Assembly: GCA_934716785.1 (NCBI GenBank)
Contig: CAKUYM010000004.1
Coordinates: 1 to 48,097 of the forward strand
Length of the DNA stretch: 48,097 nt
Direction: 5' to 3'
From: an uncultured Bacteroides sp.
GTDB lineage: Bacteria; Bacteroidota; Bacteroidia; Bacteroidales; Bacteroidaceae
Numbering within the stretch: position 1 is the stretch's first letter; each line of letters begins with the position of its first letter. Below, piece by piece: positions 8,971 through 17,165 of this stretch. A program made the position numbers and the translations under genes. Under the pieces are notes generated by a model. It was given only the letters and a program-made list of their open reading frames with translations. It had not been told where the DNA came from and searched no databases.

Positions 8971-11900
8971 TCATAATCCTAATCTAAAACCAATATTATA
9001 ACGTCTCACCATCGGATAAACATTCTGTCCCGAATGTTCGGGGTCGCGACGAGAATCGCCTTTCGAGAATGTCAACAAATTGGTGCCATTGACATATACT
9101 TGCAGTTTTGTCAGACGCAAAGGCTGCAACCAACGTTTCGGAATCTGATAGTTCACCTCCAGATTCTTCAAACGAAGATAAGCATGGTTGGTGTATGTGT
9201 ATGTACTGGCCACAGAGTTGTAACTTCTCTGAACATGAATACTGGGTCGAACCGGACCGCTCTGAAGCGGAGCATCAGCTGTCCATGCATTCAACGTATT
9301 GGGTTGAGCCTTGATGTTTCCCTCCGGGAAGTCCCACAAATAAGAAGGGATTGCTTCTTTGTAAACATCCAGTGCACTGTACCATAGCATATTGAATCCT
9401 AATCCTTTGTAAGATCCACCTAACGTAAATCCAAGTGTCGTTACCGGATAATTCAGATTCTTCATCGGAACCATATCCTTTGCATCAATCATGCCGTCTC
9501 CATTATAATCAATGTAATACAAATCTCCGGGAATCAACGTGTTGTGCGCGCCATTGGCAATGGTAGACTTCGCTGAGTTATAAATATCATCCAGCGATTG
9601 GAAGTTTCCTGTCGCCAAATATTTATTCACGTATCCGATTGATTTTCCTGCATTCTTCAAATATTCACTCTGATTTTTGGGATCGTCAATAAAGACAATC
9701 CGATTCTCGCTGGTTGCGAAATTAAATTTTGCATAATAATTGAACTTTCCGATGCGGTCGTTCCAAGCCACGTCCAACTCAAGGCCATGATTTTTAGTCT
9801 TACCCAGGTTTACCTGCGGGAAAGCAATACCGCTATCAGCCCATGACGGCACTGTATTACGTGACATCAGAATATTATTACGCTTTTCATCGAACAAGTC
9901 TAAAGTTAAGTTCAACTTGCCCCACAAGCCTATCTCGATACCAATATTCTGCTTGACGGACTCTTCCCATGTCGCATCAGGGTCGGCAAGTTTTCCCTCT
10001 TTATACAGAGGTCCCCAACTGCTGGTCTGATATTTACCAAATTCTGCATTAGCAGACAGTTGTTCAAATTTCTGAATATAATTAAAACGAGTTGCCCCTT
10101 TATCATTACCGACCACTCCATACGAATAACGTACTTTCAAATTTGTCAAGACATCTTTTGTCCATTTCTTCATCCATGGCTCTTCACTGATACGCCAGCC
10201 GATAGAGGCAGACGGGAAAAAGCCGAAACGGCGTCCCGGAGCAAATTTCTCCGAACCTGTATAAGCACCGTTGAACTCAGCAAGATAACGCTCTTTGAAG
10301 TTATAGGTGACACGGCCTACCCAATCTTCCTCGTAAGCCGGAAAATTCATCACGCTCAGATTGGTCGATTCATTCATCTTACGGTTAAACACAAACAAAG
10401 CACTTACGTCGTGATTGCCAAACTGCCGATTATAATTCAACGCCAATTCGTAGTAAAGTTTACGTCCATATGCCTTGAATCCGTCATAGACACCGCCGAC
10501 AGGCAAATCTCCGGGAGCATTCTCATCCGGATAGCGTTTCTCGGTATAATTATAAGAAATCGTTCCATCCGCATTATAGATAGGATTGGCATAATCATAC
10601 ACACGATTAATGCGAATATGCGTACGCTGGGCAACCAAATCGTCCTTTCCCAAAATCTTGCCCGGCATGATTTGCGTAGTCCACGATGAGGAAGTGGTAT
10701 AAGACAAAGACGCTTTCAATGATAACCCCTTTGTAATAAAGTCCAGTTTCTGATTCAGAATCACATCATAGAAGCCCTGATGCTGCTTTATATTGCGGCT
10801 GCCTCCTTCGTTCATCAGACAAGCGATATTCTGATCGGAACTCAGACCGTCTCCCCATATCCCATTGCTATACTTGATAGGGAATTCATTGCTTGGAGCC
10901 GTGAAGAATGTTTTGAAAAAACGCTCATCCGGCGAACCGTCATTCTCATAATAAGACGGTTGGTTCTGATATCCCATTTTACCGGCTACACTGAATGATA
11001 GTTTAGTCGTATTTGTAATATTGAAGTCGAAATTGCTACGCCAGTTATAGCGACGATAGGAGAAAGAAGGATCAAATTCCTCTTGCTTGGTAGTATTAAA
11101 AATATCACCGTCGTGCAAGTAACCCAAAGAGACGAAGTAACTCATTTTCTTCGTACCGCCCCGCACATTGAGGTTGTAAGTCTGTTCATAACCTACATTC
11201 TTCACCAATTCTTTCCACCAGTCCACTTCCGGGAAAGCATCATTGTACGGGCCATAATTTCCTGTAGCATACGCATTTTCCCATGCTGCAATGGTAGACT
11301 CCGGTACCAATGCCCCCCAGTTGCCGTCATTAGCCTGTGCCCTATTATACTGTTTCATTGAGGTCACATAGTCGGCCCACTCAGGAGCAGCGGAGGGTTG
11401 TTTAAAACCAAAGTTAGCATTGAATGAGATTTCCGGTTTTTGATCAAGTCCCCGTTTGGTTGTCAGCAAGATTACACCATTCGCCCCTTTCACACCGTAG
11501 ACTGCAGTAGCCGAAGCATCCTTCAATACAGAGATAGATTCGATTTCATTCACATCGACATCGTTGAAATCACGCTCAATGCCATCTACCAATACCAATG
11601 GAGCGGCTTCTCCCCAAGTGGACTTACCGCGAATCAACAGAGAAGCCTTATCAGCTCCCGGTTTTGACGTAGAATTAATGGCAACCACACCCGGCATTTG
11701 CCCTTGCAGAGCTTCGGATACAGAATTCACGCTACCTATTTTCAGCAGATCATCTCCTTTGGCAGTGGCGATGGAACCAACGCTGGATACTTTCTTCTGC
11801 ACGCCATATCCAACTACCACCACTTCCTCCAGCGTCTCCGCATCTTCTCCCAAGGAGATTACGCCCAAGGTAGTCTTATTCTTTAAATCCAATTCCTGAG

Positions 11901-12150
11901 TTTTATAACCCACATAAGAAATGACAAGTATATCTCCTTTTGATGCCTTCACTGTAAAATTACCGTCAATGTCGGTAATCGTACCGTTGCCCGTACCTTT
12001 CACACGAACACTGACGCCAATCATCGGTTCGCCAGATACGGCATCCTTCACTTGTCCCTTCCAATAGACTTGCTGCGCCTGCACATTCAATGTACAAAAC
12101 AAAAAGCAACAAAGACACAAGAAAGAAAAATAAAGTCTGTTTCTTTTCAT
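8971..12150 (-). CDS. SusC/RagA TonB-dependent transporter (first pair)
   Basis: Full-length SusC, about 1059 residues. In order it has a signal peptide ending at VQAQ, a CarboxypepD_reg-like domain (about residues 28-105, with the GEPMIGVSVRVKGT and GNFTVKAS strands), the TonB-box-like LEEVVVVGYG segment, a plug (EALQGQMPGVV, then LVLVDGIERD, then SVLKDASATAVYGVKGANGVILLTT) and a barrel ending NIGFRLGL. It starts the SusC-D-C-D-lipoprotein block, 20 bp ahead of its susD. An in-frame ATG two codons upstream (12156) is an alternative start. The 140 bp between this gene and the GH43 gene may hold a separate promoter. Confidence 0.95.
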   Translation of the reverse strand: MKRNRLYFSFLCLCCFLFCTLNVQAQQVYWKGQVKDAVSGEPMIGVSVRVKGTGNGTITDIDGNFTVKASKGDILVISYVGYKTQELDLKNKTTLGVISLGEDAETLEEVVVVGYGVQKKVSSVGSIATAKGDDLLKIGSVNSVSEALQGQMPGVVAINSTSKPGADKASLLIRGKSTWGEAAPLVLVDGIERDFNDVDVNEIESISVLKDASATAVYGVKGANGVILLTTKRGLDQKPEISFNANFGFKQPSAAPEWADYVTSMKQYNRAQANDGNWGALVPESTIAAWENAYATGNYGPYNDAFPEVDWWKELVKNVGYEQTYNLNVRGGTKKMSYFVSLGYLHDGDIFNTTKQEEFDPSFSYRRYNWRSNFDFNITNTTKLSFSVAGKMGYQNQPSYYENDGSPDERFFKTFFTAPSNEFPIKYSNGIWGDGLSSDQNIACLMNEGGSRNIKQHQGFYDVILNQKLDFITKGLSLKASLSYTTSSSWTTQIMPGKILGKDDLVAQRTHIRINRVYDYANPIYNADGTISYNYTEKRYPDENAPGDLPVGGVYDGFKAYGRKLYYELALNYNRQFGNHDVSALFVFNRKMNESTNLSVMNFPAYEEDWVGRVTYNFKERYLAEFNGAYTGSEKFAPGRRFGFFPSASIGWRISEEPWMKKWTKDVLTNLKVRYSYGVVGNDKGATRFNYIQKFEQLSANAEFGKYQTSSWGPLYKEGKLADPDATWEESVKQNIGIEIGLWGKLNLTLDLFDEKRNNILMSRNTVPSWADSGIAFPQVNLGKTKNHGLELDVAWNDRIGKFNYYAKFNFATSENRIVFIDDPKNQSEYLKNAGKSIGYVNKYLATGNFQSLDDIYNSAKSTIANGAHNTLIPGDLYYIDYNGDGMIDAKDMVPMKNLNYPVTTLGFTLGGSYKGLGFNMLWYSALDVYKEAIPSYLWDFPEGNIKAQPNTLNAWTADAPLQSGPVRPSIHVQRSYNSVASTYTYTNHAYLRLKNLEVNYQIPKRWLQPLRLTKLQVYVNGTNLLTFSKGDSRRDPEHSGQNVYPMVRRYNIGFRLGL

Positions 12151-12156
12151 AAACAT

Positions 12157-12290
12157 TATTTTAAACTGTTAACAAATTCTTCATTTCACAGCACAAATTA
12201 AGAAGGAAAATCTTCAACTAAAAGGGAAGATTATCCTCAAAACCCATACAAATGTGCAAAATTGATTTTTCTACTATATTTCTGAACAAA
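12157..12290 (-). promoter_or_regulatory. Leader/possible promoter region of the first susC
   Basis: This gap between GH43 and susC is wider than the others inside the PUL. On the minus strand 12193-12200 reads TTAATTTG, one base off the Bacteroides -7 consensus TAnnTTTG, but no TTTG -33 element lies at the right distance. Arms at 12205-12215 and 12226-12236 form a 10-of-11 inverted repeat with a 10-base spacer, upstream of the putative -7 box. This could be an operator for the regulator encoded at the left end of the window or a structured leader. Support is modest. Confidence 0.35.
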
Positions 12291-13277
12291 TCATTTCCAC
12301 ACGGGCTTTATGATATGCCCTTTATCTACGGTAATGTTATATATACCATCATCTCCTCTCTTCAGGATGAGCGGAACAATGCGTGTTTTGCGAGGCTGCA
12401 CCGTAGAGTCCGAATGATGAACGTGGTAAACATAATAGTATCTCCCATCCAATCCTTTGAATACGTCTCCGTGTCCCGATCCGTTCTCTCCTACGATACT
12501 GCGATGAATAATCGGACTGTTCGGATGCTTCTTCCACGGACCCAAAGGAGAAGAAGCGGTGGCATAGCCCACCGAATAGTCGATATTCATAAAATGGTTG
12601 GCAGAATAAAACAGGTAATATACCCCATCCCACTTCACGACAGTCGGTCCCTCCATTATCGGAGCCGACTTATAGTTCGGAGTTTTTTCCCAAGGTTCCG
12701 TACAATCCAAACTCCGTTTCAGCGTTTCCGGTTTGAGACTTCCCTTCTTCATATCAAACTCGGCTACCCACAAATAATTGCCTTTATCAAAGCGAACATG
12801 ATACAAATAGTATTTCCCATTGTCATCCTTGAACAGGAAAGAGTCTATGTTCTTGGCCGAAGCGTCTATCGGTCTGACTTGCTTCTGTCTGAAAGGTCCG
12901 AACACCGATTTCGAAGAAGCGAGCACTGTATGCTCACTGGCAGTATAAGTAAAATAGTAGATGCCCTTCTCCTTAAAATATTGAGGAGCCCAAAAGCCCT
13001 TCTCTCCATACACCCGGTCGCCTTTCCGCAGAATCAATTGCAAAGAGCTGCCATCAGGCACCTTCCAATGCTCCAAATCACTCGATTCAAGGATAGCGAA
13101 TCCCTGCGGTTCCTGATTGCGTGTACCTGTGAGGTAATATTTTCCATTCTCCACAAAGATTGTGGGATCGGCATACATAATTTCTTTCCAATCATCAGCG
13201 CGTAATTGGAGAGCAGACATAAATGCCACTCCCATGGCAAGTGTCACTCGCAATAAGATTTTGTTGAATGTATTCAT
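12291..13277 (-). CDS. Glycoside hydrolase family 43 (five-bladed beta-propeller)
   Basis: Secreted enzyme of 328 residues with an N-terminal signal peptide (cleavage near ALQLRA). The GH43 catalytic triad can be read off: base Asp37 in YADPT, pKa-modulating Asp145 in NIDSFLF, and acid Glu209 in IMEGPTVV. Each sits in the usual blade context (WAPQYFKEKGIYYFTYTAS; VYYLFYSANHF; GSGHGDVF). GH43 enzymes are mostly alpha-L-arabinofuranosidases, beta-D-xylosidases or exo-beta-1,3-galactanases; the subfamily cannot be chosen from sight. No binding module is attached. The signal has no lipobox Cys, so the enzyme is probably periplasmic. It lies between the GLUG lipoprotein gene and susC. Confidence 0.9.
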   Translation of the reverse strand: MNTFNKILLRVTLAMGVAFMSALQLRADDWKEIMYADPTIFVENGKYYLTGTRNQEPQGFAILESSDLEHWKVPDGSSLQLILRKGDRVYGEKGFWAPQYFKEKGIYYFTYTASEHTVLASSKSVFGPFRQKQVRPIDASAKNIDSFLFKDDNGKYYLYHVRFDKGNYLWVAEFDMKKGSLKPETLKRSLDCTEPWEKTPNYKSAPIMEGPTVVKWDGVYYLFYSANHFMNIDYSVGYATASSPLGPWKKHPNSPIIHRSIVGENGSGHGDVFKGLDGRYYYVYHVHHSDSTVQPRKTRIVPLILKRGDDGIYNITVDKGHIIKPVWK

Positions 13278-13306
13278 TAATACGTATCTTAGTTATTATA
13301 CTATTT

Positions 13307-14935
13307 CTATTTATTCGCCTCCCAAGCCAAACGGGGCTGCTCACCGTCAAGATTCCAGATAGAGGTATCCCAGTCGAGAGTACGAACAGCTTCCATCAGG
13401 TTGTCGATAGTACTCAATCCGTTGTAACGGTCTACCATAGCGGTGCCGTTTACACTGGCTTGATCCGGCAATGCGGGATTGTTAGGAAACACGCACTGCA
13501 TGGCAGGATTAGCATAACAGGAGTAGGCCACATTCCGACTGTAGCGTCCGCACACCTTACCTGATTTGGGCGCAGCCTGAGAGAATAAATTGGTATTCCA
13601 TGCCACGCAATGATGAACGGTAATGCCGGATCCGGTTGTATTGTTGGCGTTGCCCATGATACCGCCCACCTGATTTTGCGCAGAGACATCGCAGTCGCTC
13701 CAACAATAGGATATGGTAGAGGTTGTAGAAGCACCGGACACCGGCTGTACCCATCCGGCAATTCCTCCGCCCGGATTAGCCACAACCATAGGAACCGCTT
13801 TCATCACTCCATGAGAATAGCAATGAGAAATAGTACTTCCGAGCAACCGACTGGCGATGCCCCCGATACATGATTTGGTCGTAATATCACCTATGTGATA
13901 GCACTGCTCCACGGAAGCCCCCTCACGCACTTCACCACAAATGCCACCTGCCGACCATAATGCGGTAATCGTTGTTTCCGAACCGCATTGATAAATCTTA
14001 CTGCCTGCTCCGTGAAGTCGTCCGCAGAGACCTCCCGCCTGTCCGTCTTCCCATGCTGCATTGCCCGATGTCAGATTAATAGTACCTGATACCCGAACGT
14101 TCTCCACTATACCCGCACCGGAAACATTTCCCGCCTGACCGGCAACAATACCCGTAAGTTTCTTGTTGGCGGTAATTTGTGCATTCGTAAAGACAACGTT
14201 AGCACACCGTCCCGTCAGCATACCGAAAAAACCTTGGTAAGTAGATGAGGATGAAGTGATTTTCAAGTTATTGATAACGTGTCCGCAGCCGTCAAAGTCC
14301 ACAGGTCTGGCAGCGGTGGCTTCCACAGGAGTCCAGTCGATGCCTTGCAAATCGATATCCGACCCCAGACGAACATAAGTAGTCTGTCCGTCTTTGAGGT
14401 ATTCGTCAAGCTTAGCCAAGTCTTTGGCAGTGGTGATGATATACGGATTACCTATTCCGCCCTGCTTTTGTTGCAGATAGAAAATCATGGTGCTCTTCTC
14501 TTCGTTTACGGCAAGGTCGTCTGACGTCAACTTCAATCCGAGCACATATTTCTTGGTATTGTCCAATGCGGTAAGATCATGAAAGCGCAGCCCCACCGTA
14601 TGCAATACATCGTCACCTTTAAAGTCAAGCCCATCAGCATCGAGGTCATAGTTGGCGGGAGGCAACAGCGTGTATTCTTCGCCAAACGAACTTGCATCAA
14701 CCACTGCAAATCCGGCTTTAGCCTCCTTTTCGCAATGACTCTTCTCTACCATGATAGTATACTCATATTCAGGTTCATCCAAGTATAACTCATACTTGCC
14801 GGTCTGATAAAGCGACAAGGTTATCCCCGAATAAGTCACTTCGGTTTTTTCCGGCTGTGTCAAGTCCATGACTTCTCCGCACGAAACCAACAAAAACACT
14901 ATTAATGACAGAACAATAGGAATATATCTTTTCAT
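13307..14935 (-). CDS. DUF1735 plus GLUG-repeat lipoprotein
   Basis: Lipoprotein of 542 residues (signal MKRYIPIVLS, lipidated Cys19). The first part, about 30-160, resembles DUF1735 (LSLYQTGKYELYLDE, then LLPPANYDLD, then YVLGLKLTSDD). From about 165 it changes to a repetitive beta-helix: IDLQGIDWTPV, a FDGCGHVINNLKI turn, and repeated GGICGxV / GGIxGxxxN blocks that match GLUG repeats. GLUG proteins often fold as beta-solenoids in adhesins and surface proteins. In this PUL a surface glycan-binding role is the simplest guess. It overlaps nothing and sits 20 bp behind a small lipoprotein gene. No enzymatic motif was found. Confidence 0.75.
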   Translation of the reverse strand: MKRYIPIVLSLIVFLLVSCGEVMDLTQPEKTEVTYSGITLSLYQTGKYELYLDEPEYEYTIMVEKSHCEKEAKAGFAVVDASSFGEEYTLLPPANYDLDADGLDFKGDDVLHTVGLRFHDLTALDNTKKYVLGLKLTSDDLAVNEEKSTMIFYLQQKQGGIGNPYIITTAKDLAKLDEYLKDGQTTYVRLGSDIDLQGIDWTPVEATAARPVDFDGCGHVINNLKITSSSSTYQGFFGMLTGRCANVVFTNAQITANKKLTGIVAGQAGNVSGAGIVENVRVSGTINLTSGNAAWEDGQAGGLCGRLHGAGSKIYQCGSETTITALWSAGGICGEVREGASVEQCYHIGDITTKSCIGGIASRLLGSTISHCYSHGVMKAVPMVVANPGGGIAGWVQPVSGASTTSTISYCWSDCDVSAQNQVGGIMGNANNTTGSGITVHHCVAWNTNLFSQAAPKSGKVCGRYSRNVAYSCYANPAMQCVFPNNPALPDQASVNGTAMVDRYNGLSTIDNLMEAVRTLDWDTSIWNLDGEQPRLAWEANK

Positions 14936-14955
14936 AATTCAATTCTTTTTAATGA

Positions 14956-15360
14956 TTAAAAAACCGGGATAACCACCCCTACATTGTCACCCGACAGCCA
15001 CATCTTATCACTATCCATACGAACCACTTCCAGCTCCATCCTTTCTTTGAGAAAAGAGAAACCTTGGAAAGAAAATTCGGCTGTAATCTTCTGACCGACA
15101 GTTGCCGGCTTTTCGTCAAATTTCACATGGATATAGTTGCTTTGATCCGAATTCTGCAGGCGATAAGTCAGCCGTTTAGGATTAACCGCAACCTGCACTT
15201 GCTCCTGCTCTGTAAAGCCGCATACTCCATCCAAACTATAAAATCCCATTTCGGTATATCCCGTTACATTCTTCCTGCCGATTCCGTTTTCAGCATATTC
15301 CGTCTCCGCGCAAGAAGCGAAAACCCATAGAGATATCAATAATGTATATATTATTTTCAT
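14956..15360 (-). CDS. Small hypothetical lipoprotein
   Basis: Product of 134 residues with a clear lipoprotein signal (WVFASCAE, Cys17) and a short beta-rich body. I do not recognise a named family. The middle (VQVAVNPKRLTYRLQNSD) and the C-terminal half (KITAEFSFQGFSF, then MELEVVRMDSDKMWLSGDNVGVVIPVF) look like two small beta-sheets. It is tightly packed between the barrel enzyme gene (21 bp) and the GLUG lipoprotein gene (20 bp), so it is co-transcribed and probably part of the surface machinery. No function is claimed. Confidence 0.75.
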   Translation of the reverse strand: MKIIYTLLISLWVFASCAETEYAENGIGRKNVTGYTEMGFYSLDGVCGFTEQEQVQVAVNPKRLTYRLQNSDQSNYIHVKFDEKPATVGQKITAEFSFQGFSFLKERMELEVVRMDSDKMWLSGDNVGVVIPVF

Positions 15361-15381
15361 AAGCGAATAAATTTAAGAATA

Positions 15382-17034
15382 TTACTTTCTAATGGTTGTC
15401 GACAATGTTTCTACCGTTCCATCATTATAGGTCACTTCAGCGGTAAGTACCTGTCCGTTCAAGTTCTTGCTTACCGTATCAATCTCCCGGCCATCCAGCT
15501 TTACTTTATAGGAAGATACGTCTGTCGGCAAATTTAATAATTGTACTAACATATATCCATCCACTTGCTGATATTTCAACAAAGGGAACTTTCCTGCCAC
15601 AGGTCTGGTCTTGACATCATCTTCCCACAACACTGTATTGTCCGATTTCAACAGTGCTACATGATAAGTAGTCCCCGGAGTAAGATTTCCGACCAATGTA
15701 TAGTCATCATCCGAATCGAGCGACCGGCGCATCACCTCTGTCCCATTTCCATCTGTCACTGACAATGTGCCTGTTCTATCGGCCCCGTTGCCCCAACTGA
15801 TGAACAGTTCCTGTTGTCCTTCGACAAGACTGCCAACTGCCAACCCATTTTGAGCAGCTATGAAATCCGGATATAACAATGGATTGGGATTATAGAACCC
15901 GTCCGCATCAAGCCCTAAATAACGGGAAAAATAGATTCCTCCAAGCTCCCACATTTCAGTCTTGGCATCGTAAACCGCTCTCGCCCCACCGGGAACCACA
16001 CTAAAACGTCCGGTAATGGCATACGTGCTATATTTCTTAAACACCTCATAAAAGGTTTTATACCAATTCTTCGGATACCACGCATAGCTCTCAAAAAGAC
16101 TCTTGAACTCGGCAGCACTGACCGGTGTGCCGGCATTGGCCTTTTCGGCTATCAGATTGAGGTATTCGTAGATTTTCATCCCGGCTGTATAACCGTGCTT
16201 GGATCCCCATTCGCCCAACGCATCCGCCACATGCGGGTTCAAGGCACGCACCATGGAGAATTCCGTGCAAATCAGCTTCTTGGTTACACCATATTTATTA
16301 CGGATAATCCGAAAATCATCTTCCGCCTGATTGACATTCAATGCATGAACATGAAGGTCGAGTCCTGACACATTAGGATTGTTGTTCACCACAGAGACCA
16401 CTGCCGGCACCGTCTCGCTCTTCGGCAACTCGGAAACGCGGTTCAATGCTCCGGCATAAATATCAAACGTCCAGCCATTAGCTTGCTTCCAAGCAGTCAG
16501 CCGATTAGCAAACTCATTCAAGAATGCACGGTAGTCCTCTCCGTCCGCATGACAGAGATCGGTATCCAACGCATTCTCCCACTCCGGCTCGTTGCCCATA
16601 ACCAAGATATCAATATGCTGCGCCATCTGGTAAGTTTGCAACAACACTTCCGTTGCACGGAATATGTACTCCATCTCCTTAGTTCCTACTTTGGGAACCG
16701 TATCGGTATATAGCTCAAAGGGAATTTTCAGACTTAATATGAACTTCACACGATCACCCAACGCTTTCTTAGCCTGAACAAATTTCAGAGTAGGAATATG
16801 TGTCTTAATAACATTTTCCTTCACGCCCACAATCTTCCCGTTTTCATTCTGAAGAAACAGATTAGGGATATTGACAAACCCTCTCACCCAAGTCACTTTT
16901 GATTTCTTCAACATTTCTATTTCCGTAATCGGGTAATCGATATTTTCATTATAATTCGCTCCCAATTCCTGTGCTTCCATCCTTATCGAACATAGAAGCA
17001 ACCATACAAACATCCAAAAAGCCTTTACTTTCAT
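15382..17034 (-). CDS. Putative clan GH-A-like TIM-barrel glycoside hydrolase of unassigned family
   Basis: Secreted protein of 550 residues (signal peptide ending near RMEAQ). It reads as a TIM barrel of about 360 residues. VMGNEPEWEN places Glu149 behind Asn148, as in the strand-4 acid/base of clan GH-A. LICTEFSMV places Glu258 at the strand-7 nucleophile position, 109 residues later, which is a normal spacing. LDLHVHA lies between them, as expected for strand 6. After about 390 come beta-sandwich segments resembling fibronectin-like domains (YTLVGNLTPGTTYHVALL). I cannot match it to a specific GH family, so the substrate is unknown; a beta-linked glycan is likely if the clan call holds. 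It is the first gene of its transcript, behind a recognisable promoter. Confidence 0.65.
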   Translation of the reverse strand: MKVKAFWMFVWLLLCSIRMEAQELGANYNENIDYPITEIEMLKKSKVTWVRGFVNIPNLFLQNENGKIVGVKENVIKTHIPTLKFVQAKKALGDRVKFILSLKIPFELYTDTVPKVGTKEMEYIFRATEVLLQTYQMAQHIDILVMGNEPEWENALDTDLCHADGEDYRAFLNEFANRLTAWKQANGWTFDIYAGALNRVSELPKSETVPAVVSVVNNNPNVSGLDLHVHALNVNQAEDDFRIIRNKYGVTKKLICTEFSMVRALNPHVADALGEWGSKHGYTAGMKIYEYLNLIAEKANAGTPVSAAEFKSLFESYAWYPKNWYKTFYEVFKKYSTYAITGRFSVVPGGARAVYDAKTEMWELGGIYFSRYLGLDADGFYNPNPLLYPDFIAAQNGLAVGSLVEGQQELFISWGNGADRTGTLSVTDGNGTEVMRRSLDSDDDYTLVGNLTPGTTYHVALLKSDNTVLWEDDVKTRPVAGKFPLLKYQQVDGYMLVQLLNLPTDVSSYKVKLDGREIDTVSKNLNGQVLTAEVTYNDGTVETLSTTIRK

Positions 17035-17063
17035 ATGTTATCAATCTTCAAGGTTAAATTATT

Positions 17064-17124
17064 AATCGTTCCACATTGAACATAGCAAAGGTAGAAAAAC
17101 GAATTTCTACAAAATAGAACGATT
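17064..17124 (-). promoter_or_regulatory. Promoter with flanking dyads ahead of the barrel-enzyme operon
   Basis: On the minus strand 17086-17093 reads TACCTTTG, an exact match to the Bacteroides -7 box TAnnTTTG. A TTTG lies at 17110-17113, but the 16-bp gap is shorter than the usual 19-21. Two dyads frame it: 17064-17071 pairs with 17117-17124 (8 bp), and 17091-17097 pairs with 17104-17110 (7 bp, 6-bp loop), the latter inside the -33/-7 spacer. The region lies 30-90 bp ahead of the start codon at 17034. Confidence 0.5.
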
Positions 17125-17165
17125 GTCCTATCACTGGGATTTATGTTCAGAATGTACATTTAACC

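Noticed and set aside
8951..8974. Longer start for the first SusD of the left PUL
   Set aside because: It would place eight residues ahead of a perfect lipoprotein signal and overlap the end of susC.
12252..13205. 317-codon plus-strand open frame over the GH43 gene
   Set aside because: Antisense to a GH43 gene with a complete catalytic triad. The translation is Arg/Ile-rich and matches nothing known.
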